From positions 1,444,947 through 1,508,946 of the forward strand of contig NZ_CP071935.1 of NCBI RefSeq assembly GCF_030062585.1: a stretch of DNA of 64,000 nt. Reading direction: 5' to 3'. Below the pieces are notes generated by a model. That model was not told the DNA's origin, did no database searches, and saw nothing but the letters and a program-made list of their open reading frames with translations. Shown here one piece after another: positions 1 to 9,731 of the stretch. This DNA comes from Helicobacter pylori. GTDB lineage: Bacteria > Campylobacterota > Campylobacteria > Campylobacterales > Helicobacteraceae. Made by a program: the position numbers and the translations under genes. Numbering within the stretch: the stretch's first letter is position 1; each line of letters begins with the position of its first letter.

Positions 1-609
1 CAATAATTTTTCTAAGGTATTTTGAGAAAAATGCAATGACGCTGTAGGGGCAGCCACTGCGCCGGTGTGTTTGGCGAACACGCTCTGGTATTCATGCGCA
101 TCCAAACTTTCATCGGCTCTTTTAATATAAGGGGGTAAGGGCATATGCCCGTATTGCTCTAAAAGCTTTAAGATATTTTCTTGATTTAAGGGGGTTTTAT
201 GGTCATAAAAAGCGATCAAGCGTTGGCCGTTATGGAGTAATTCCAAAACTTCAGCGTAATAATTTTCATCAAAAAAGATTTTATCCCCCACTTTGATCTT
301 ACCCTTGATTTGAGTTAGGGCGGTATTGTCTTTAAAAAAGCGGTGGAAAAACACTTCGGTCGTTTTTGATGGCAAAAAGGCATGCTTAGATCCAAAAAGC
401 CTGGCCTTCATCACTTTAGTGTCGTTCAACACAATAAGGGCGTTTTTAGGGAAAAAATCTAAAACATGCTCAAAAGTGGTGTGCGTGATTGTTTGCGAAC
501 GCCTTTCATATACGAGTAATTTAGCCTTTTCTTTGGGCAAAATGGGGTAGTTGGCGATCAATTCCTTAGGCAAACAATAATCATAGCTTTCTAGATCAAA
601 TTCTTTCAA
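1..609 (-). CDS. queA: QueA, S-adenosylmethionine:tRNA ribosyltransferase-isomerase (3' part outside window)
   Basis: QueA transfers and isomerises the ribosyl moiety of AdoMet onto 7-aminomethyl-deazaguanine at the tRNA wobble position, making epoxyqueuosine. The visible 203 codons begin KEFDLESYDYCLPKELIANYP, a typical QueA N-terminus, and include VLNDTKVMKARLFG, a family hallmark. The frame stays open to the window edge, so the C-terminus is missing. The start is a TTG at 609-607 immediately after the tatC stop codon (612-610), implying translational coupling to tatC. No ATG competes nearby. The identification is firm; only the start codon is inferred. Confidence 0.9.
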   Translation of the reverse strand, partial: MKEFDLESYDYCLPKELIANYPILPKEKAKLLVYERRSQTITHTTFEHVLDFFPKNALIVLNDTKVMKARLFGSKHAFLPSKTTEVFFHRFFKDNTALTQIKGKIKVGDKIFFDENYYAEVLELLHNGQRLIAFYDHKTPLNQENILKLLEQYGHMPLPPYIKRADESLDAHEYQSVFAKHTGAVAAPTASLHFSQNTLEKLL

Positions 610-1344
610 CTAATTCTCTTTGGTGTCATTTTCGCTGTCTTCTCCGTTGTCTTTGGGAGCCGGATTGACCATTTTGGCGATTAAAATAGAAAGCCCATAA
701 AGCCCCACTAAGGGCAACGCCATAAAGATTTGACTCACCACATCAGGGGGAGTGATAATGGCTGCTACAATAAAAATCACTACAATAGCGTATTTGAAAT
801 ACGCTTTCAAGCTCGCATCGGTAATCAAGCCCACTTTAGCTAAAAAATACGCCAAAACAGGCAATTCAAACGCCACGCCAAAGCCTAAAATCAAGCGTGT
901 GAAAAAGCTCACGTAACTGGACGCAGAAATATTAGCCGCAAACACATCGCTCCCAAAAGTGGCCAAGTATTCAATGATGAAAGGGAACACCACATAATAA
1001 GAAAACGCCGCCCCAATTAAAAACATCCCACTCCCAAAAAACACAAAAGGCAAAATCACTTTTTTTTCATTCTTGTAAAGCCCTGGAGCGATAAAAAGCC
1101 ACAATTGCCAAAAAATAATGGGCATGGAAATGACGATAGCGGCTGAAAAACTGATTTTAACCGCTACCATGACCCCTTCAATAGGGGAGAGCTGAATGAG
1201 CGTGCCTTTATAAGAATTTTTAACAAATTCAAAAATATTTTTCCAAAAATGAAAACACCCCAAAAACGCCACTAAAATCGTTCCCACAGAAACCATCAAA
1301 CGCTTTCTTAATTCCTGTAAATGCGGTTTTAAATCTTCAAACAT
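610..1344 (-). CDS. tatC: TatC, twin-arginine translocase receptor subunit
   Basis: TatC is the multi-pass inner-membrane protein that, with TatB, recognises twin-arginine signal peptides of folded export substrates. The 244-residue product starts MFEDLKPHLQELRKRL, the conserved cytoplasmic N-terminus, and has about six hydrophobic segments. The conserved SPIEGVMVAVKISFSAA loop and the FxxxFGVAFELPV region are present. Length is normal. Its start overlaps the tatB stop by 8 bases and its stop abuts the queA start, so tatB-tatC-queA is almost certainly one transcript. Confidence 0.96.
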   Translation of the reverse strand: MFEDLKPHLQELRKRLMVSVGTILVAFLGCFHFWKNIFEFVKNSYKGTLIQLSPIEGVMVAVKISFSAAIVISMPIIFWQLWLFIAPGLYKNEKKVILPFVFFGSGMFLIGAAFSYYVVFPFIIEYLATFGSDVFAANISASSYVSFFTRLILGFGVAFELPVLAYFLAKVGLITDASLKAYFKYAIVVIFIVAAIITPPDVVSQIFMALPLVGLYGLSILIAKMVNPAPKDNGEDSENDTKEN

Positions 1345-1819
1345 GCTCTTTTTCTTTGTCGTGTTCTTTGGCGTTGTTATCGGTTGCTAATTGGACTTCT
1401 TTAAGAGATTCATCGCTTGAAGCTTCTTCATTTAAGGCTTCTTCATTGGAAACTTCTTTATTGGAATGGTTAGGGGGTGCGTTGTTTTCTAGGCTTTGTT
1501 GGTAATCTTGCATCAAATCCTGAATGCTTTTAATCTCCTTTTCTGCAGTTATTTTAGCGTCTTCTAATTCTTCAATCTTAACGCCCTTAAGACTCTCCAC
1601 TTTATTTTCAAAGAGTTTTTGATACTCTAAGGTTTCTTTTTTGATTTCTTCAATATTGATTTCTTTATCTAAAGTGTCCTTAGCGTCATTGAGCGTTTTT
1701 TTAACCGCGCGAAAAAATTTCACCATATCCACGACGGCTTGGGGGAATTTTTCTGGCCCTAAAAAGATAATCGCTACAACCAACACCACAAGGATTTCAA
1801 AAAAGCCCATGCCAAACAT
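1337..1819 (-). CDS. tatB: TatB, Sec-independent translocase subunit
   Basis: The 160-residue protein begins MFGMGFFEILVVLVVAIIFLGPEKFP: a single N-terminal membrane helix, a hinge with the FLGPEKFP motif of TatA/TatB, then a long amphipathic and coiled-coil region. The C-terminal third (about residues 110-150) is acidic and low in complexity, with repeated NEEAxxEEASSDE-like units, and is probably disordered. The length and the tatC neighbour favour TatB over TatA. With TatC it forms the receptor for RR signal peptides. Confidence 0.92.
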   Translation of the reverse strand: MFGMGFFEILVVLVVAIIFLGPEKFPQAVVDMVKFFRAVKKTLNDAKDTLDKEINIEEIKKETLEYQKLFENKVESLKGVKIEELEDAKITAEKEIKSIQDLMQDYQQSLENNAPPNHSNKEVSNEEALNEEASSDESLKEVQLATDNNAKEHDKEKEHV

Positions 1820-1886
1820 AATAATCTACTTTCACACCCTTTAAAATTTTATCGTTATTGTAGTGTAATTTTCTTTCCAAACAAGA

Positions 1887-2897
1887 TTAAAATAAAGTTT
1901 GAGACTTTAAAGTGGGGATTTTTAAAAGTGCATGGGTTTTAGGCGTGGCGATTCTGCCTTTAGCGGTGCGCTCTAAATAACCATTAGCGAGTAAAAAAGG
2001 CTCAATCATGTCTTCAATCGTGCCTTCATCTTCTCTCATAGACGCTGCAATCGTGTTCAAACCCACCGGCTTTCCTTGAGCGTTAGCCAACAAAGATAAA
2101 TACGCCAAATCCGCTTCATCAAAGCCTAATTCATTCACGCCCAATTCATTCAAAGCATGCAAAGTGATGTTTAAATCCATCAAGCTTGAATTTTTGACTA
2201 GCGCAAAATCGCGTACCCTTTTTAAAAGCCTTAAAGCGATCCTTGGCGTGCCTCTACTCCTTTTAGCGATTTCATCAGCGCTTTCTTCTTTGATGTCTTG
2301 GTTGAGTTTAACGGCGGCTTTTTTAATGATGAGGGCCAGTTCGCTAGGGCTATAAAATTGCATTCTAAAACTCATGCCAAATCTGTCTCTTAAGGGGTTA
2401 GAGAGCATTCCGGCTCTAGTGGTAGCGCCGATGAGGGTGAAAGGGGGTAAATCAATTTTAATGGTTTGAGCGGCTGGGCCTGAGCCTATGATAATATCCA
2501 GTCTAAAATCTTCCATAGCCGGGTATAAAACCTCTTCAATCGCTGGACTGAGCCGGTGGATTTCATCAATAAAAAGAATGTCTTTAGCTTGCAAATTAGT
2601 CAAAATGGCGGCTAAATCACCGCTTTTTTCTATCATGGGAGCGGCGGTGATTTTGATATTGGTTTCCATTTCTTTAGCGATGATATGGCTGATTGAAGTT
2701 TTACCCAAACCGGGCGGGCCAAAAAAGAGCATGTGATCCAAACTCTCTTGGCGTTTTTTAGCCGCACAAATAGAAATCTGCAAGTTGCTTTTAATCTTTT
2801 CTTGACCGATAAAATCTTCCCAAAGATTAGGGCGCAAACTCACTTCTTGAGAAGTTTCAAAATCCAAAGTTTCTAAATTGACTATCCGTTCTTTCAT
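1887..2897 (-). CDS. ruvB: RuvB, Holliday junction branch-migration ATPase
   Basis: RuvB is the hexameric AAA+ motor that drives branch migration on RuvA-bound Holliday junctions. In the 336-residue protein the Walker A is GPPGLGKT at about residues 60-67, Walker B is FIDEIHRL at about 109-116, sensor 1 lies in [20 protein letters not shown], and the C-terminal winged helix carries [13 protein letters not shown]. All key residues are present and length is normal. Its start follows the panB stop directly, so the two are probably co-transcribed although functionally unrelated. Confidence 0.97.
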   Translation of the reverse strand: MKERIVNLETLDFETSQEVSLRPNLWEDFIGQEKIKSNLQISICAAKKRQESLDHMLFFGPPGLGKTSISHIIAKEMETNIKITAAPMIEKSGDLAAILTNLQAKDILFIDEIHRLSPAIEEVLYPAMEDFRLDIIIGSGPAAQTIKIDLPPFTLIGATTRAGMLSNPLRDRFGMSFRMQFYSPSELALIIKKAAVKLNQDIKEESADEIAKRSRGTPRIALRLLKRVRDFALVKNSSLMDLNITLHALNELGVNELGFDEADLAYLSLLANAQGKPVGLNTIAASMREDEGTIEDMIEPFLLANGYLERTAKGRIATPKTHALLKIPTLKSQTLF

Positions 2898-3710
2898 TTA
2901 ATGATAACTTTCTAATTCGTTAGGGAAGTTTCCCTTTTTCACATCATCAGCGTATTGCTGAAGCGCGTTTTGAATCAATTCTTTCCCCTTAAGGTATTCT
3001 CGCACGAATTTAGGCTTAAAGCTATCAAAAAAGCCTAACATATCGCTCCACACTAAAATCTGCCCATCGCAATCCTTGCCGCTCCCTATGCCGATCGTGG
3101 GGATTTTGATTTTTTGCGTGATTTTTTGAGCAATAGGGGTGGTTATACCCTCTAAAACCAACAAACCTACCCCAGCTTCTTCTAAACTCAAGGCGTCTTC
3201 TAAAAGCTTTTTTTGTTGCTCTTCATTTTTGCCCTTAATCTTATAACCTCCATCAAGGTGCACGAATTGGGGCATCAAGCCGATGTGTCCTACCACAATA
3301 ACGCCCTCATCAGTGAGCGTTTTAACCAATTTCGCTTTTTCTTTCCCCCCCTCTAATTTGATCGCACTCGCTTGGGTTTCTTTATAAACTCTAATGGCGT
3401 TTTTTAGGGCTGTTTTTTCATCTTTATAGCTTCCAAAGGGCATGTCTGTGATGATAAAAGGAGTCTTAGCACCCGCGCACACGGCTTTAGTGTGATAGAG
3501 CATCATTTTTACACTTGCGCTTAAAGTGTCGTTTTGGTTGAAAAAACTCATATTCAAACTATCGCCCACTAAAATCACATCCACTAGCGGATCAAATATG
3601 TGAGCGAACAGCGCGTCATAAGCGGTAATGGCGATGATTTTTTCTTGATTTTTTTTAGCTTGGAGGTGGTTGAGAGTGATTTTTTTAATTGGGGCGGTTT
3701 GCATGCTCAT
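2898..3710 (-). CDS. panB: PanB, 3-methyl-2-oxobutanoate hydroxymethyltransferase
   Basis: PanB makes ketopantoate from 2-oxoisovalerate and methylene-tetrahydrofolate, the first committed step to pantothenate and coenzyme A. The 270-residue TIM barrel shows [13 protein letters not shown], the metal-binding [12 protein letters not shown] segment, [16 protein letters not shown] and the [14 protein letters not shown] motif. Length is standard. It ends one base before ruvB begins. The divergent neighbour at 3858 has its own promoter. Confidence 0.96.
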   Translation of the reverse strand: MSMQTAPIKKITLNHLQAKKNQEKIIAITAYDALFAHIFDPLVDVILVGDSLNMSFFNQNDTLSASVKMMLYHTKAVCAGAKTPFIITDMPFGSYKDEKTALKNAIRVYKETQASAIKLEGGKEKAKLVKTLTDEGVIVVGHIGLMPQFVHLDGGYKIKGKNEEQQKKLLEDALSLEEAGVGLLVLEGITTPIAQKITQKIKIPTIGIGSGKDCDGQILVWSDMLGFFDSFKPKFVREYLKGKELIQNALQQYADDVKKGNFPNELESYH

Positions 3711-3809
3711 TAAAAATCCTAAGTGTTAAATATAGTGGCATTGTAGCATGACTTTATTGGGGTGGGTAAAATTTCACTCAACTTTAACCGGTCATTTTAA
3801 TTATTTTAG

Positions 3810-3815
3810 TATAAT
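3810..3815 (+). promoter_or_regulatory. -10 box for the outer-membrane protein trio
   Basis: TATAAT lies 42 bases ahead of the TTG start at 3858, in a 147-base gap divergent from panB. As usual in H. pylori there is no clear -35 box. Inferred from sequence only. Confidence 0.6.
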
Positions 3816-3857
3816 TGGAAAAAACTTTTAACAAACAATTCAAGGGATTTAGCGATT

Positions 3858-4580
3858 TTGGGTCTTAAAAAATATGTTATTTTATGGTTTTTAATGGGGT
3901 TTTATGCGGGGTTGAACGCACTTGATTATGACACCTTAGACCCAAAATACTATAAGTATATCAAGTATTATAAAGCCTATGAAGATAAAGAAGTTGAAGA
4001 ATTAATCAGAGATTTAAAGAGGGCGAACGCTAAAAGCGGGCTTATTTTAGGGATCAATACCGGGTTTTTTTACAACCATGAAATCATGGTTAGAACCAAT
4101 AGCTCTAGCATCACCGGGAATATTTTAAATTATTTGTTCGCTTATGGCTTGCGTTTTGGCTATCAAACTTTCAGGCCGTCGTTTTTTGCACGCTTGGTCA
4201 AGCCAAATATCATTGGCAGGCGCATTTATATCCAATATTATGGAGGAGCTCCTAAAAAAGCGGGCTTTGGGAGCGTGGGGTTTCAATCGGTTATGCTGAA
4301 TGGGGATTTTTTATTGGATTTTCCTTTGCCTTTTGTGGGGAAATACCTTTATATGGGGGGGTATATGGGTTTAGGCTTGGGGGTTGTAGCGCATGGGGTG
4401 AATTATACGGCGGAATGGGGGATGTCTTTTAACGCAGGCTTGGCTCTAACGGTATTAGAAAAAAACCGCATTGAATTTGAATTTAAAATTTTAAATAATT
4501 TCCCTTTTTTGCAATCTAATTCTTCAAAAGAGACTTGGTGGGGAGCTATAGCAAGCATTGGGTATCAATATGTGTTCTAA
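3858..4580 (+). CDS. Putative outer-membrane beta-barrel protein, paralogue 1 of 3
   Basis: The 240-residue protein has an N-terminal signal-like helix (LKKYVILWFLMGFYAGLNA), a short charged segment, then a region rich in alternating hydrophobic and glycine residues starting SGLILGINTGFFYN. It ends in YQYVF, a terminal aromatic typical of BAM-inserted barrels. It shares the scheme SGxxxG, then GYQ, then a long strand region with the next two genes, so it is the first of a tandem paralogous trio (HP1057-HP1055 by memory). The start is TTG preceded by AAGGGA. No function is known to me. Confidence 0.8.
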   Translation: MGLKKYVILWFLMGFYAGLNALDYDTLDPKYYKYIKYYKAYEDKEVEELIRDLKRANAKSGLILGINTGFFYNHEIMVRTNSSSITGNILNYLFAYGLRFGYQTFRPSFFARLVKPNIIGRRIYIQYYGGAPKKAGFGSVGFQSVMLNGDFLLDFPLPFVGKYLYMGGYMGLGLGVVAHGVNYTAEWGMSFNAGLALTVLEKNRIEFEFKILNNFPFLQSNSSKETWWGAIASIGYQYVF

Positions 4581-5424
4581 AAAAATAAGAAATTTTATTT
4601 TATGCTTTGGTTTTATTTTAGGCTTGAATGCTGAAGAAAATACGGCTCAAGAGAATATGACTGAAGAAAATCCCCCTAAAGACGCTCCCATTCTTTTGGA
4701 AGAAAAACGCGCCCAAACGCTAGAGTTTGAAGAAAACAAGGAAGTTAAAAAGAATATTGATGAAAAAAGCCTGCTTGAAGAAATCCATAAGAAAAAACGC
4801 CAGCTTTACATGCTCAAAGGGGAATTGCATGAAAAAAATGAAGCCATCTTATTCCAACGAATGGCTAAAAATAAGAGCGGTTTTTTTATAGGCGTAATTC
4901 TTGGCGATATAGGCATTAACGCTCATTCTTACGCCCGATCTTATGAGAGCTTTGAATCTTTAAACAACATTCAAGCTTCTCCTTTGTTGTATGGCTTAAG
5001 GAGCGGGTATCAAAAGTATTTTGCTAACGGGATTAGCGCCTTACGCTTTTATGGGGAATATTTAGGGGGAGCGATGAAAGGGTTTAAAAGCGATTCTTTA
5101 GCTTCTTATCAAACCGCAAGCTTGAATATTGATCTATTGATGGATAAGCCTATTGACAAAGAAAAAAGGTTTGCGTTAGGGATATTTGGAGGCGTTGGAG
5201 TGGGGTGGAATGGGATGTATCAAAATTTAAAAGAGATTAAAGGGTATTCACAGCCTAACGCTTTTGGGTTAGTGTTAAATTTAGGGGTGAGCATGACGCT
5301 TAACCTCAAACACCGCTTTGAATTAGCCTTAAAAATGCCTCCCTTAAAAGAAACTTCGCAAACCTTTTTATATTATTTTAAAAGCACTAATATTTATTAT
5401 ATTAGTTACAACTATTTATTGTAA
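4570..5424 (+). CDS. Putative outer-membrane beta-barrel protein, paralogue 2 of 3
   Basis: From the ATG at 4570 the product is 284 residues and begins MCSKKIRNFILCFGFILGLNAEE, a plausible signal peptide with cleavage after NA. A charged, probably helical stretch follows (about residues 25-95, rich in E and K). The barrel-like domain then starts at KSGFFIGVILGD with YGLRSGYQKYF. It ends in ISYNYLL, a hydrophobic rather than strictly aromatic terminus. The start lies inside the 3' end of the previous gene. An in-frame TTG at 4558 would add four residues. Confidence 0.78.
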   Translation: MCSKKIRNFILCFGFILGLNAEENTAQENMTEENPPKDAPILLEEKRAQTLEFEENKEVKKNIDEKSLLEEIHKKKRQLYMLKGELHEKNEAILFQRMAKNKSGFFIGVILGDIGINAHSYARSYESFESLNNIQASPLLYGLRSGYQKYFANGISALRFYGEYLGGAMKGFKSDSLASYQTASLNIDLLMDKPIDKEKRFALGIFGGVGVGWNGMYQNLKEIKGYSQPNAFGLVLNLGVSMTLNLKHRFELALKMPPLKETSQTFLYYFKSTNIYYISYNYLL

Positions 5425-5432
5425 AGGCTAAA

Positions 5433-6377
5433 ATGTTGAAATTTAAATATTGTTTGATTTATATCGCGCTCATACTGGGACTTCAAGCGACAGATTATGA
5501 CAATTTAGAAGAAGAAAACCAACAATTAGACGAAAAAATAAACCATTTAAAGCAACAGCTCACCGAAAAAGGGGTTTCGCCCAAAGAGATGGATAAGGAT
5601 AAGTTTGAAGAAGAATATTTAGAGCGAACTTACCCAAAGATTTCTTCAAAGAAAAGAAAAAAATTACTCAAATCTTTTTCCATAGCCGATGATAAGAGCG
5701 GGGTTTTTTTAGGGGGCGGGTATGCTTATGGGGAACTGAACTTGTCTTATCAAGGGGAAATGTTAGACAAATATGGTGCAAATGCCCCTAGCGCGTTTAA
5801 AAACAATATCAAGATTGACGCTCCTGTTTCTATGATTAGCGTTAAATTCGGGTATCAAAAATACTTTGTGCCTTATTTTGGGACACGATTTTATGGGGAT
5901 TTATTGCTTGGGGGAGGGGTGTTAAAAGAGAATGTAATCAAGCAGCCTGTAGGCTCGTTTATTTATGTTTTAGGGGCTATGAATACCGATTTATTGTTTG
6001 ACATGCCTTTAGATTTTAAGACTAAAAAGCATTTTTTAGGCGTTTATGCGGGTTTTGGGATAGGGCTTATGCTTTATCAAGACAAGCCTAATCAAAACGG
6101 GAGGAATTTGGTAGTAGGGGGTTATTCAAGCCCTAATTTTTTATGGAAATCTTTGATTGAAGTGGATTACACTTTTAATGTGGGCGTGAGTTTAACGCTT
6201 TATAGGAAACACCGCTTAGAGATTGGCACCAAATTACCGATTAGCTATTTGAGGATGGGAGTAGAAGAGGGAGCGATTTATCACAATAAAGAAAATGATG
6301 AACGATTGTTGATTTCAGCTAACAACCAGTTCAAACGATCCAGTTTTTTATTAGTGAATTATGCGTTCATTTTTTGA
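5433..6377 (+). CDS. Putative outer-membrane beta-barrel protein, paralogue 3 of 3
   Basis: This 314-residue protein starts with a signal peptide (LKFKYCLIYIALILGLQA), followed by a heptad-like coiled-coil stretch (EEENQQLDEKINHLKQQL). The same barrel-like domain as in its two upstream neighbours follows, beginning SGVFLGGGYAYGE with VKFGYQKYF. The last residues, NYAFIF, fit the outer-membrane C-terminal signature. The gap to the previous gene is 8 bases, so the trio is likely one operon that continues into the M23-like gene. Confidence 0.8.
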   Translation: MLKFKYCLIYIALILGLQATDYDNLEEENQQLDEKINHLKQQLTEKGVSPKEMDKDKFEEEYLERTYPKISSKKRKKLLKSFSIADDKSGVFLGGGYAYGELNLSYQGEMLDKYGANAPSAFKNNIKIDAPVSMISVKFGYQKYFVPYFGTRFYGDLLLGGGVLKENVIKQPVGSFIYVLGAMNTDLLFDMPLDFKTKKHFLGVYAGFGIGLMLYQDKPNQNGRNLVVGGYSSPNFLWKSLIEVDYTFNVGVSLTLYRKHRLEIGTKLPISYLRMGVEEGAIYHNKENDERLLISANNQFKRSSFLLVNYAFIF

Positions 6378-6380
6378 GGC

Positions 6381-7709
6381 TTGATCTTGGGGTTAGGGTT
6401 TAAAATTTTAGCGTTAGTTGTTTTGATTTTAGGGGGTTATTTGATTTTTAACGCCTTTATCACAAAACCCAAGGCTTTAAGTTTTAGTTTAAAGAGCGAA
6501 GAAAATGCGTTTGATGATAACAATGAAGCACTTTTTTGGGATTTGAAAAAACCCATTAAGGTTAAAATCACAGCCCCAAAGGGCATCAAACGCTATGAGA
6601 TAAAAGTAACCACAAAAGACAATTTGATCTTATATGAAAAAGAAAGTCTGGTATTGGATAAACCCAAGTCTTTAGAAGTGCCTTTGATTAGGCCTGAAAT
6701 CATGGGATTAGAAGACAAGTGCCTTGATTATGAATTTCAGGCGAGCGATTGGAGCTATGCTAATTTTTTCAATGGCAATAAGGCGTCTTTCAAACAGGAA
6801 GTGTGTATTGATACGATAAAACCTCTAATTAGTGTTTTATCTCGATCCCCAAGCATCGCTTATGGAGGGAGCGCGATAGTCATCTTTGAGGCTTTGGATA
6901 AGAATTTGTCTCAAGCGTTTGTGCGCGTCAAAAAAAAGGATTTTAAAGCGTTCAGGCTTTTAGAATTCAAGCAGCGTGATGTTTTTATCGCTTTAGTGCC
7001 TTGGTCTTATGAGAATAAGGATTTTAAGGCGTTCATTGTCGCTAAAGATAAAGCCTATAACTCTAATACCACCCCTTTATTGTTCAAACGAAAAACCCAT
7101 CGTTTGAGGGAAAGGGATATAAATTTAAGCGCCTTAAAAGATAAGATTGCAAAGCAAGAAAAATTTCAAAATCACACTGAGCAAACTTTATTGGAAATGT
7201 TTTCCAACGCGCGCTTAAAAGATTTAGAAAAAATCCAAAAGATCGCTTTAGAGCAAGGGGATTTTGATAAGGATTTTTCCCATTTTCAAGCGTTAAAACC
7301 CTTGAATGGGTCTTTTAAAATGATAAGCAATTTTTTAGAAAATCGGCGGTTTTTAAAGGATAATCAGGTGTTGTTTAAATTCTTGCATTTAGGGGTGGAT
7401 TTGATGCCCAGTAAGGATTTATCCTTAGCGTTTGATCCATCGGTGAAGAGGGTTTTTAAGGGGGAATTGGATTTTTATGGTAATAGTTTAATGGATTGCT
7501 ATGGGTTAGGTTTGTGCGTTTTTTTAGCGCATTTAAAGGATGATGGAAGCGTGGGGAGTAGTGGTTTGAAATTAGGGATTGGGTTGCATTTAGGGATACT
7601 TTTGCAAGGGGTTTTTGTCCGGCCCAATGAATGGCTTAATGAGCAATGGATAAAAACCAATATCATTGCCCCTATAGAGCAAGCCAAACGGCTTTTAATG
7701 AAAGGATAG
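6381..7709 (+). CDS. Membrane-anchored, degenerate M23 (LytM-like) peptidase
   Basis: The 442-residue protein starts at a TTG three bases after the previous stop. It has one N-terminal membrane helix ([19 protein letters not shown]), then a long periplasmic region. The C-terminus resembles M23 zinc peptidases: HLGVDLM (HxGxD zinc ligands), a strand ending [21 protein letters not shown] (catalytic-type His), and GIGLHLGI where active enzymes have GxHLHF. The second histidine of HxH is Gly here, so activity is doubtful and it may be a regulator or scaffold of peptidoglycan hydrolases. minC follows, overlapping slightly. Confidence 0.75.
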   Translation: MILGLGFKILALVVLILGGYLIFNAFITKPKALSFSLKSEENAFDDNNEALFWDLKKPIKVKITAPKGIKRYEIKVTTKDNLILYEKESLVLDKPKSLEVPLIRPEIMGLEDKCLDYEFQASDWSYANFFNGNKASFKQEVCIDTIKPLISVLSRSPSIAYGGSAIVIFEALDKNLSQAFVRVKKKDFKAFRLLEFKQRDVFIALVPWSYENKDFKAFIVAKDKAYNSNTTPLLFKRKTHRLRERDINLSALKDKIAKQEKFQNHTEQTLLEMFSNARLKDLEKIQKIALEQGDFDKDFSHFQALKPLNGSFKMISNFLENRRFLKDNQVLFKFLHLGVDLMPSKDLSLAFDPSVKRVFKGELDFYGNSLMDCYGLGLCVFLAHLKDDGSVGSSGLKLGIGLHLGILLQGVFVRPNEWLNEQWIKTNIIAPIEQAKRLLMKG

Positions 7710-7711
7710 TC

Positions 7712-8299
7712 ATGTTAAAAACGAATCAAAAAAACGTGCATGCGTTTGAAATTGAAAAGCAAGAGCCTAAGGCGGTCATGGAATTTTTAGAAAAAAACCA
7801 TGCCCTTTTGCAATATTTTCTCATTATATTTAAATACGATATTGAACCAGAAGTCAAAGTCATTTTGCGCAAACACCAGATTCTGTTTTTAGAAACAAAT
7901 CGCGCTTTAAACGGACGCCATATCAAAACCATGCCTTTAAAAGAAGAAACCAACCATTCAAAACCCAATCATTCTAAAACAGAACCCAAGACAACGATTT
8001 ATGAACGCCACATCAGGAGTGGGGAAGAGATTTATAGCGCTAATCATCTTATTTTTTTGGGGAATATCCACAATGGAGCGAAGATTATTTCAGAAGGCTG
8101 TGTGTCGGTTTATGGGGTTTGCGAAGGGGCGATTGTGTGCTTTGGAGAGTGTTTGATTTTAAAAGAAGTCAAGAGCGCTCAAATCGTTTTTCAAAATAAA
8201 ATTTTATCTTTAAAAGAGGTTGAACGGCTTTTGGTAAATAAAAATATTAAAATAATCACTAAAAATGACGATATACTAGACATAAAGGAAGTATTATGA
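7712..8299 (+). CDS. minC: MinC, septum-site inhibitor
   Basis: MinC blocks FtsZ assembly away from midcell together with MinD. The C-terminal half shows the right-handed beta-helix repeats ([26 protein letters not shown]) of the MinC C domain. The N-terminal half is divergent. I place the start at the ATG at 7712 (195 residues), which has an AAAGGA ribosome site. A longer in-frame start at 7646 would overlap the previous gene by 64 bases and is less likely. The stop overlaps the lpxC start by four bases. Confidence 0.9.
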   Translation: MLKTNQKNVHAFEIEKQEPKAVMEFLEKNHALLQYFLIIFKYDIEPEVKVILRKHQILFLETNRALNGRHIKTMPLKEETNHSKPNHSKTEPKTTIYERHIRSGEEIYSANHLIFLGNIHNGAKIISEGCVSVYGVCEGAIVCFGECLILKEVKSAQIVFQNKILSLKEVERLLVNKNIKIITKNDDILDIKEVL

Positions 8300-9183
8300 A
8301 ACAAACAACCATTAACCACTCTGTGGAATTAGTAGGGATAGGCTTGCATAAGGGCGTTCCTGTGAAGCTTGTTTTAGAACCCTTAGAAGAAAATCAAGGC
8401 ATCGTTTTTTACCGCTCTGATTTAGGCGTGAAGCTCCCCTTAAAACCTGAAAACATCGTGGATACCAAAATGGCAACCGTGTTGGGTAAAGATAACGCTA
8501 GAATTTCTACGATTGAGCATTTGCTTTCAGCTATCCATGCGTATGGTATTGACAATCTTAAGATCTCTGTGGATAACGAAGAAATCCCTATCATGGATGG
8601 GAGTGCTTTGACTTATTGCATGCTTTTAGATGAAGCAGGGATTAAAGAATTAGACGCTCCTAAAAAAGTGATGGAAATCAAGCAGGCCGTTGAGATTAGA
8701 GAGGGCGATAAATTTGTTAAAATTGAGCCAGACAGCCAACTTTCTTTGAATTTCACGATTGATTTTAACCATCCGGTTATCGCTAAGCAAGCCCACCATT
8801 TTGTCTTTAGTAAAACCGCTTATAAAGAGCAAGTCGCTAAAGCCCGCACCTTTGGGTTTTTGCAAGAAGTGAATTACTTGCGCTCCATTGGTTTGGCGAA
8901 AGGGGGGAGTTTGAATAATTGCATCGTGCTGGATGAAAACAGCATTTTGAATAAAGAGGGTTTGAGGTGCGAAAAGGAGTTTGTGTGCCACAAGATTTTA
9001 GACGCTATGGGGGATCTGATGGTTTTAGGCATGCCTGTGATGGGCAAATACACTTCTTTTTCAGGCAGCCACAAGCTCAATTCCATGCTGGTTAAAGCCA
9101 TTTTAGCAGACGCTAAAAATTATGAAGTTTTGATCGCTATAGATCCGGCTAAAGAATTTGCGTTGCAAAAGGCTTTCGCTTAA
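8296..9183 (+). CDS. lpxC: LpxC, UDP-3-O-acyl-N-acetylglucosamine deacetylase
   Basis: LpxC is the zinc deacetylase that commits to lipid A synthesis. The 295-residue protein shows the zinc ligand and fold motifs: [17 protein letters not shown] (His), then [10 protein letters not shown] (His and Asp), and the catalytic [32 protein letters not shown] is typical of the family. Length is normal for Epsilonproteobacteria. ATG start, coupled by ATGA-type overlap to minC. Confidence 0.97.
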   Translation: MKQTTINHSVELVGIGLHKGVPVKLVLEPLEENQGIVFYRSDLGVKLPLKPENIVDTKMATVLGKDNARISTIEHLLSAIHAYGIDNLKISVDNEEIPIMDGSALTYCMLLDEAGIKELDAPKKVMEIKQAVEIREGDKFVKIEPDSQLSLNFTIDFNHPVIAKQAHHFVFSKTAYKEQVAKARTFGFLQEVNYLRSIGLAKGGSLNNCIVLDENSILNKEGLRCEKEFVCHKILDAMGDLMVLGMPVMGKYTSFSGSHKLNSMLVKAILADAKNYEVLIAIDPAKEFALQKAFA

Positions 9184-9204
9184 TCCTGAATTAGGGTTTA
9201 TTTT

Positions 9205-9678
9205 TTGGAATTGGATTTAGTGCTTATCTCTTTAGGCGATGGGGTTTTGCTTGGGGCGTATCAAAACAATTTTTTATGTGCTTCTTACACTTCCAAATCA
9301 AAAACAAGTGAAGCTTTAGTGGAAGTTTTTTCACAATTATTCAAGGATTTTAAAAACCCTACTTTACCGGCGATTAAAGGGGTTTATTACGCTAAAGGGC
9401 CAGGGAGTTTCACTAGCCTAAAGCTCACGCATGTTTTCTTACACACTTTGGCTTTAATCCATAACTTTGAACTCTATTCAACTACAGGCTTTGATTTTAA
9501 CGACAACACGCCCATTTTGGCGTATGCCAATAAATACTTTGTTTCAAAAGAAAGGGAAAGCTTGACCGATTTTAAAGATTTGAAAATTGCGCCAAAAGAT
9601 TTCAAGTTGCCCTCTTTTTTAGAGAAAGACAAATTCACCCAATTGAACACGCCGTTTTACATTTTGCCTCCTATTTAG
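9205..9678 (+). CDS. tsaB: TsaB-like tRNA threonylcarbamoyladenosine protein (short)
   Basis: TsaB, with TsaD and TsaE, installs t6A37 on ANN-decoding tRNAs. The motif YYAKGPGSFTSLKLT matches the family's GPGSFTGLR signature, and the N-terminal ribonuclease-H-like strand (LDLVLISLGDGVLLGAY) fits. At 157 residues it is shorter than the usual 200-230, lacking much of the second subdomain, as I believe is normal in Helicobacter. The start is TTG at 9205. Family assignment is good; function is inferred. Confidence 0.75.
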   Translation: MELDLVLISLGDGVLLGAYQNNFLCASYTSKSKTSEALVEVFSQLFKDFKNPTLPAIKGVYYAKGPGSFTSLKLTHVFLHTLALIHNFELYSTTGFDFNDNTPILAYANKYFVSKERESLTDFKDLKIAPKDFKLPSFLEKDKFTQLNTPFYILPPI

Positions 9679-9680
9679 TG

Positions 9681-9686
9681 TATAAT
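9681..9686 (+). promoter_or_regulatory. -10 box for thrB and the translation-factor operon
   Basis: TATAAT lies just after the tsaB stop and 46 bases ahead of the thrB start. It could drive thrB-ylxR-infB-rbfA-rimP, which overlap end to end. Confidence 0.6.
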
Positions 9687-9731
9687 GCTAGTTTTAAAAA
9701 TGAAAGGGTATCAAAAATAGGGGTTTAAAAT

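Noticed and set aside
4354-4362. G7 in the first outer-membrane gene (and 7-base C or G runs near 3345, 37015 and 40190) as phase-variation tracts
   Set aside because: All are seven bases or shorter, within open frames, and below the length that normally slips in H. pylori.
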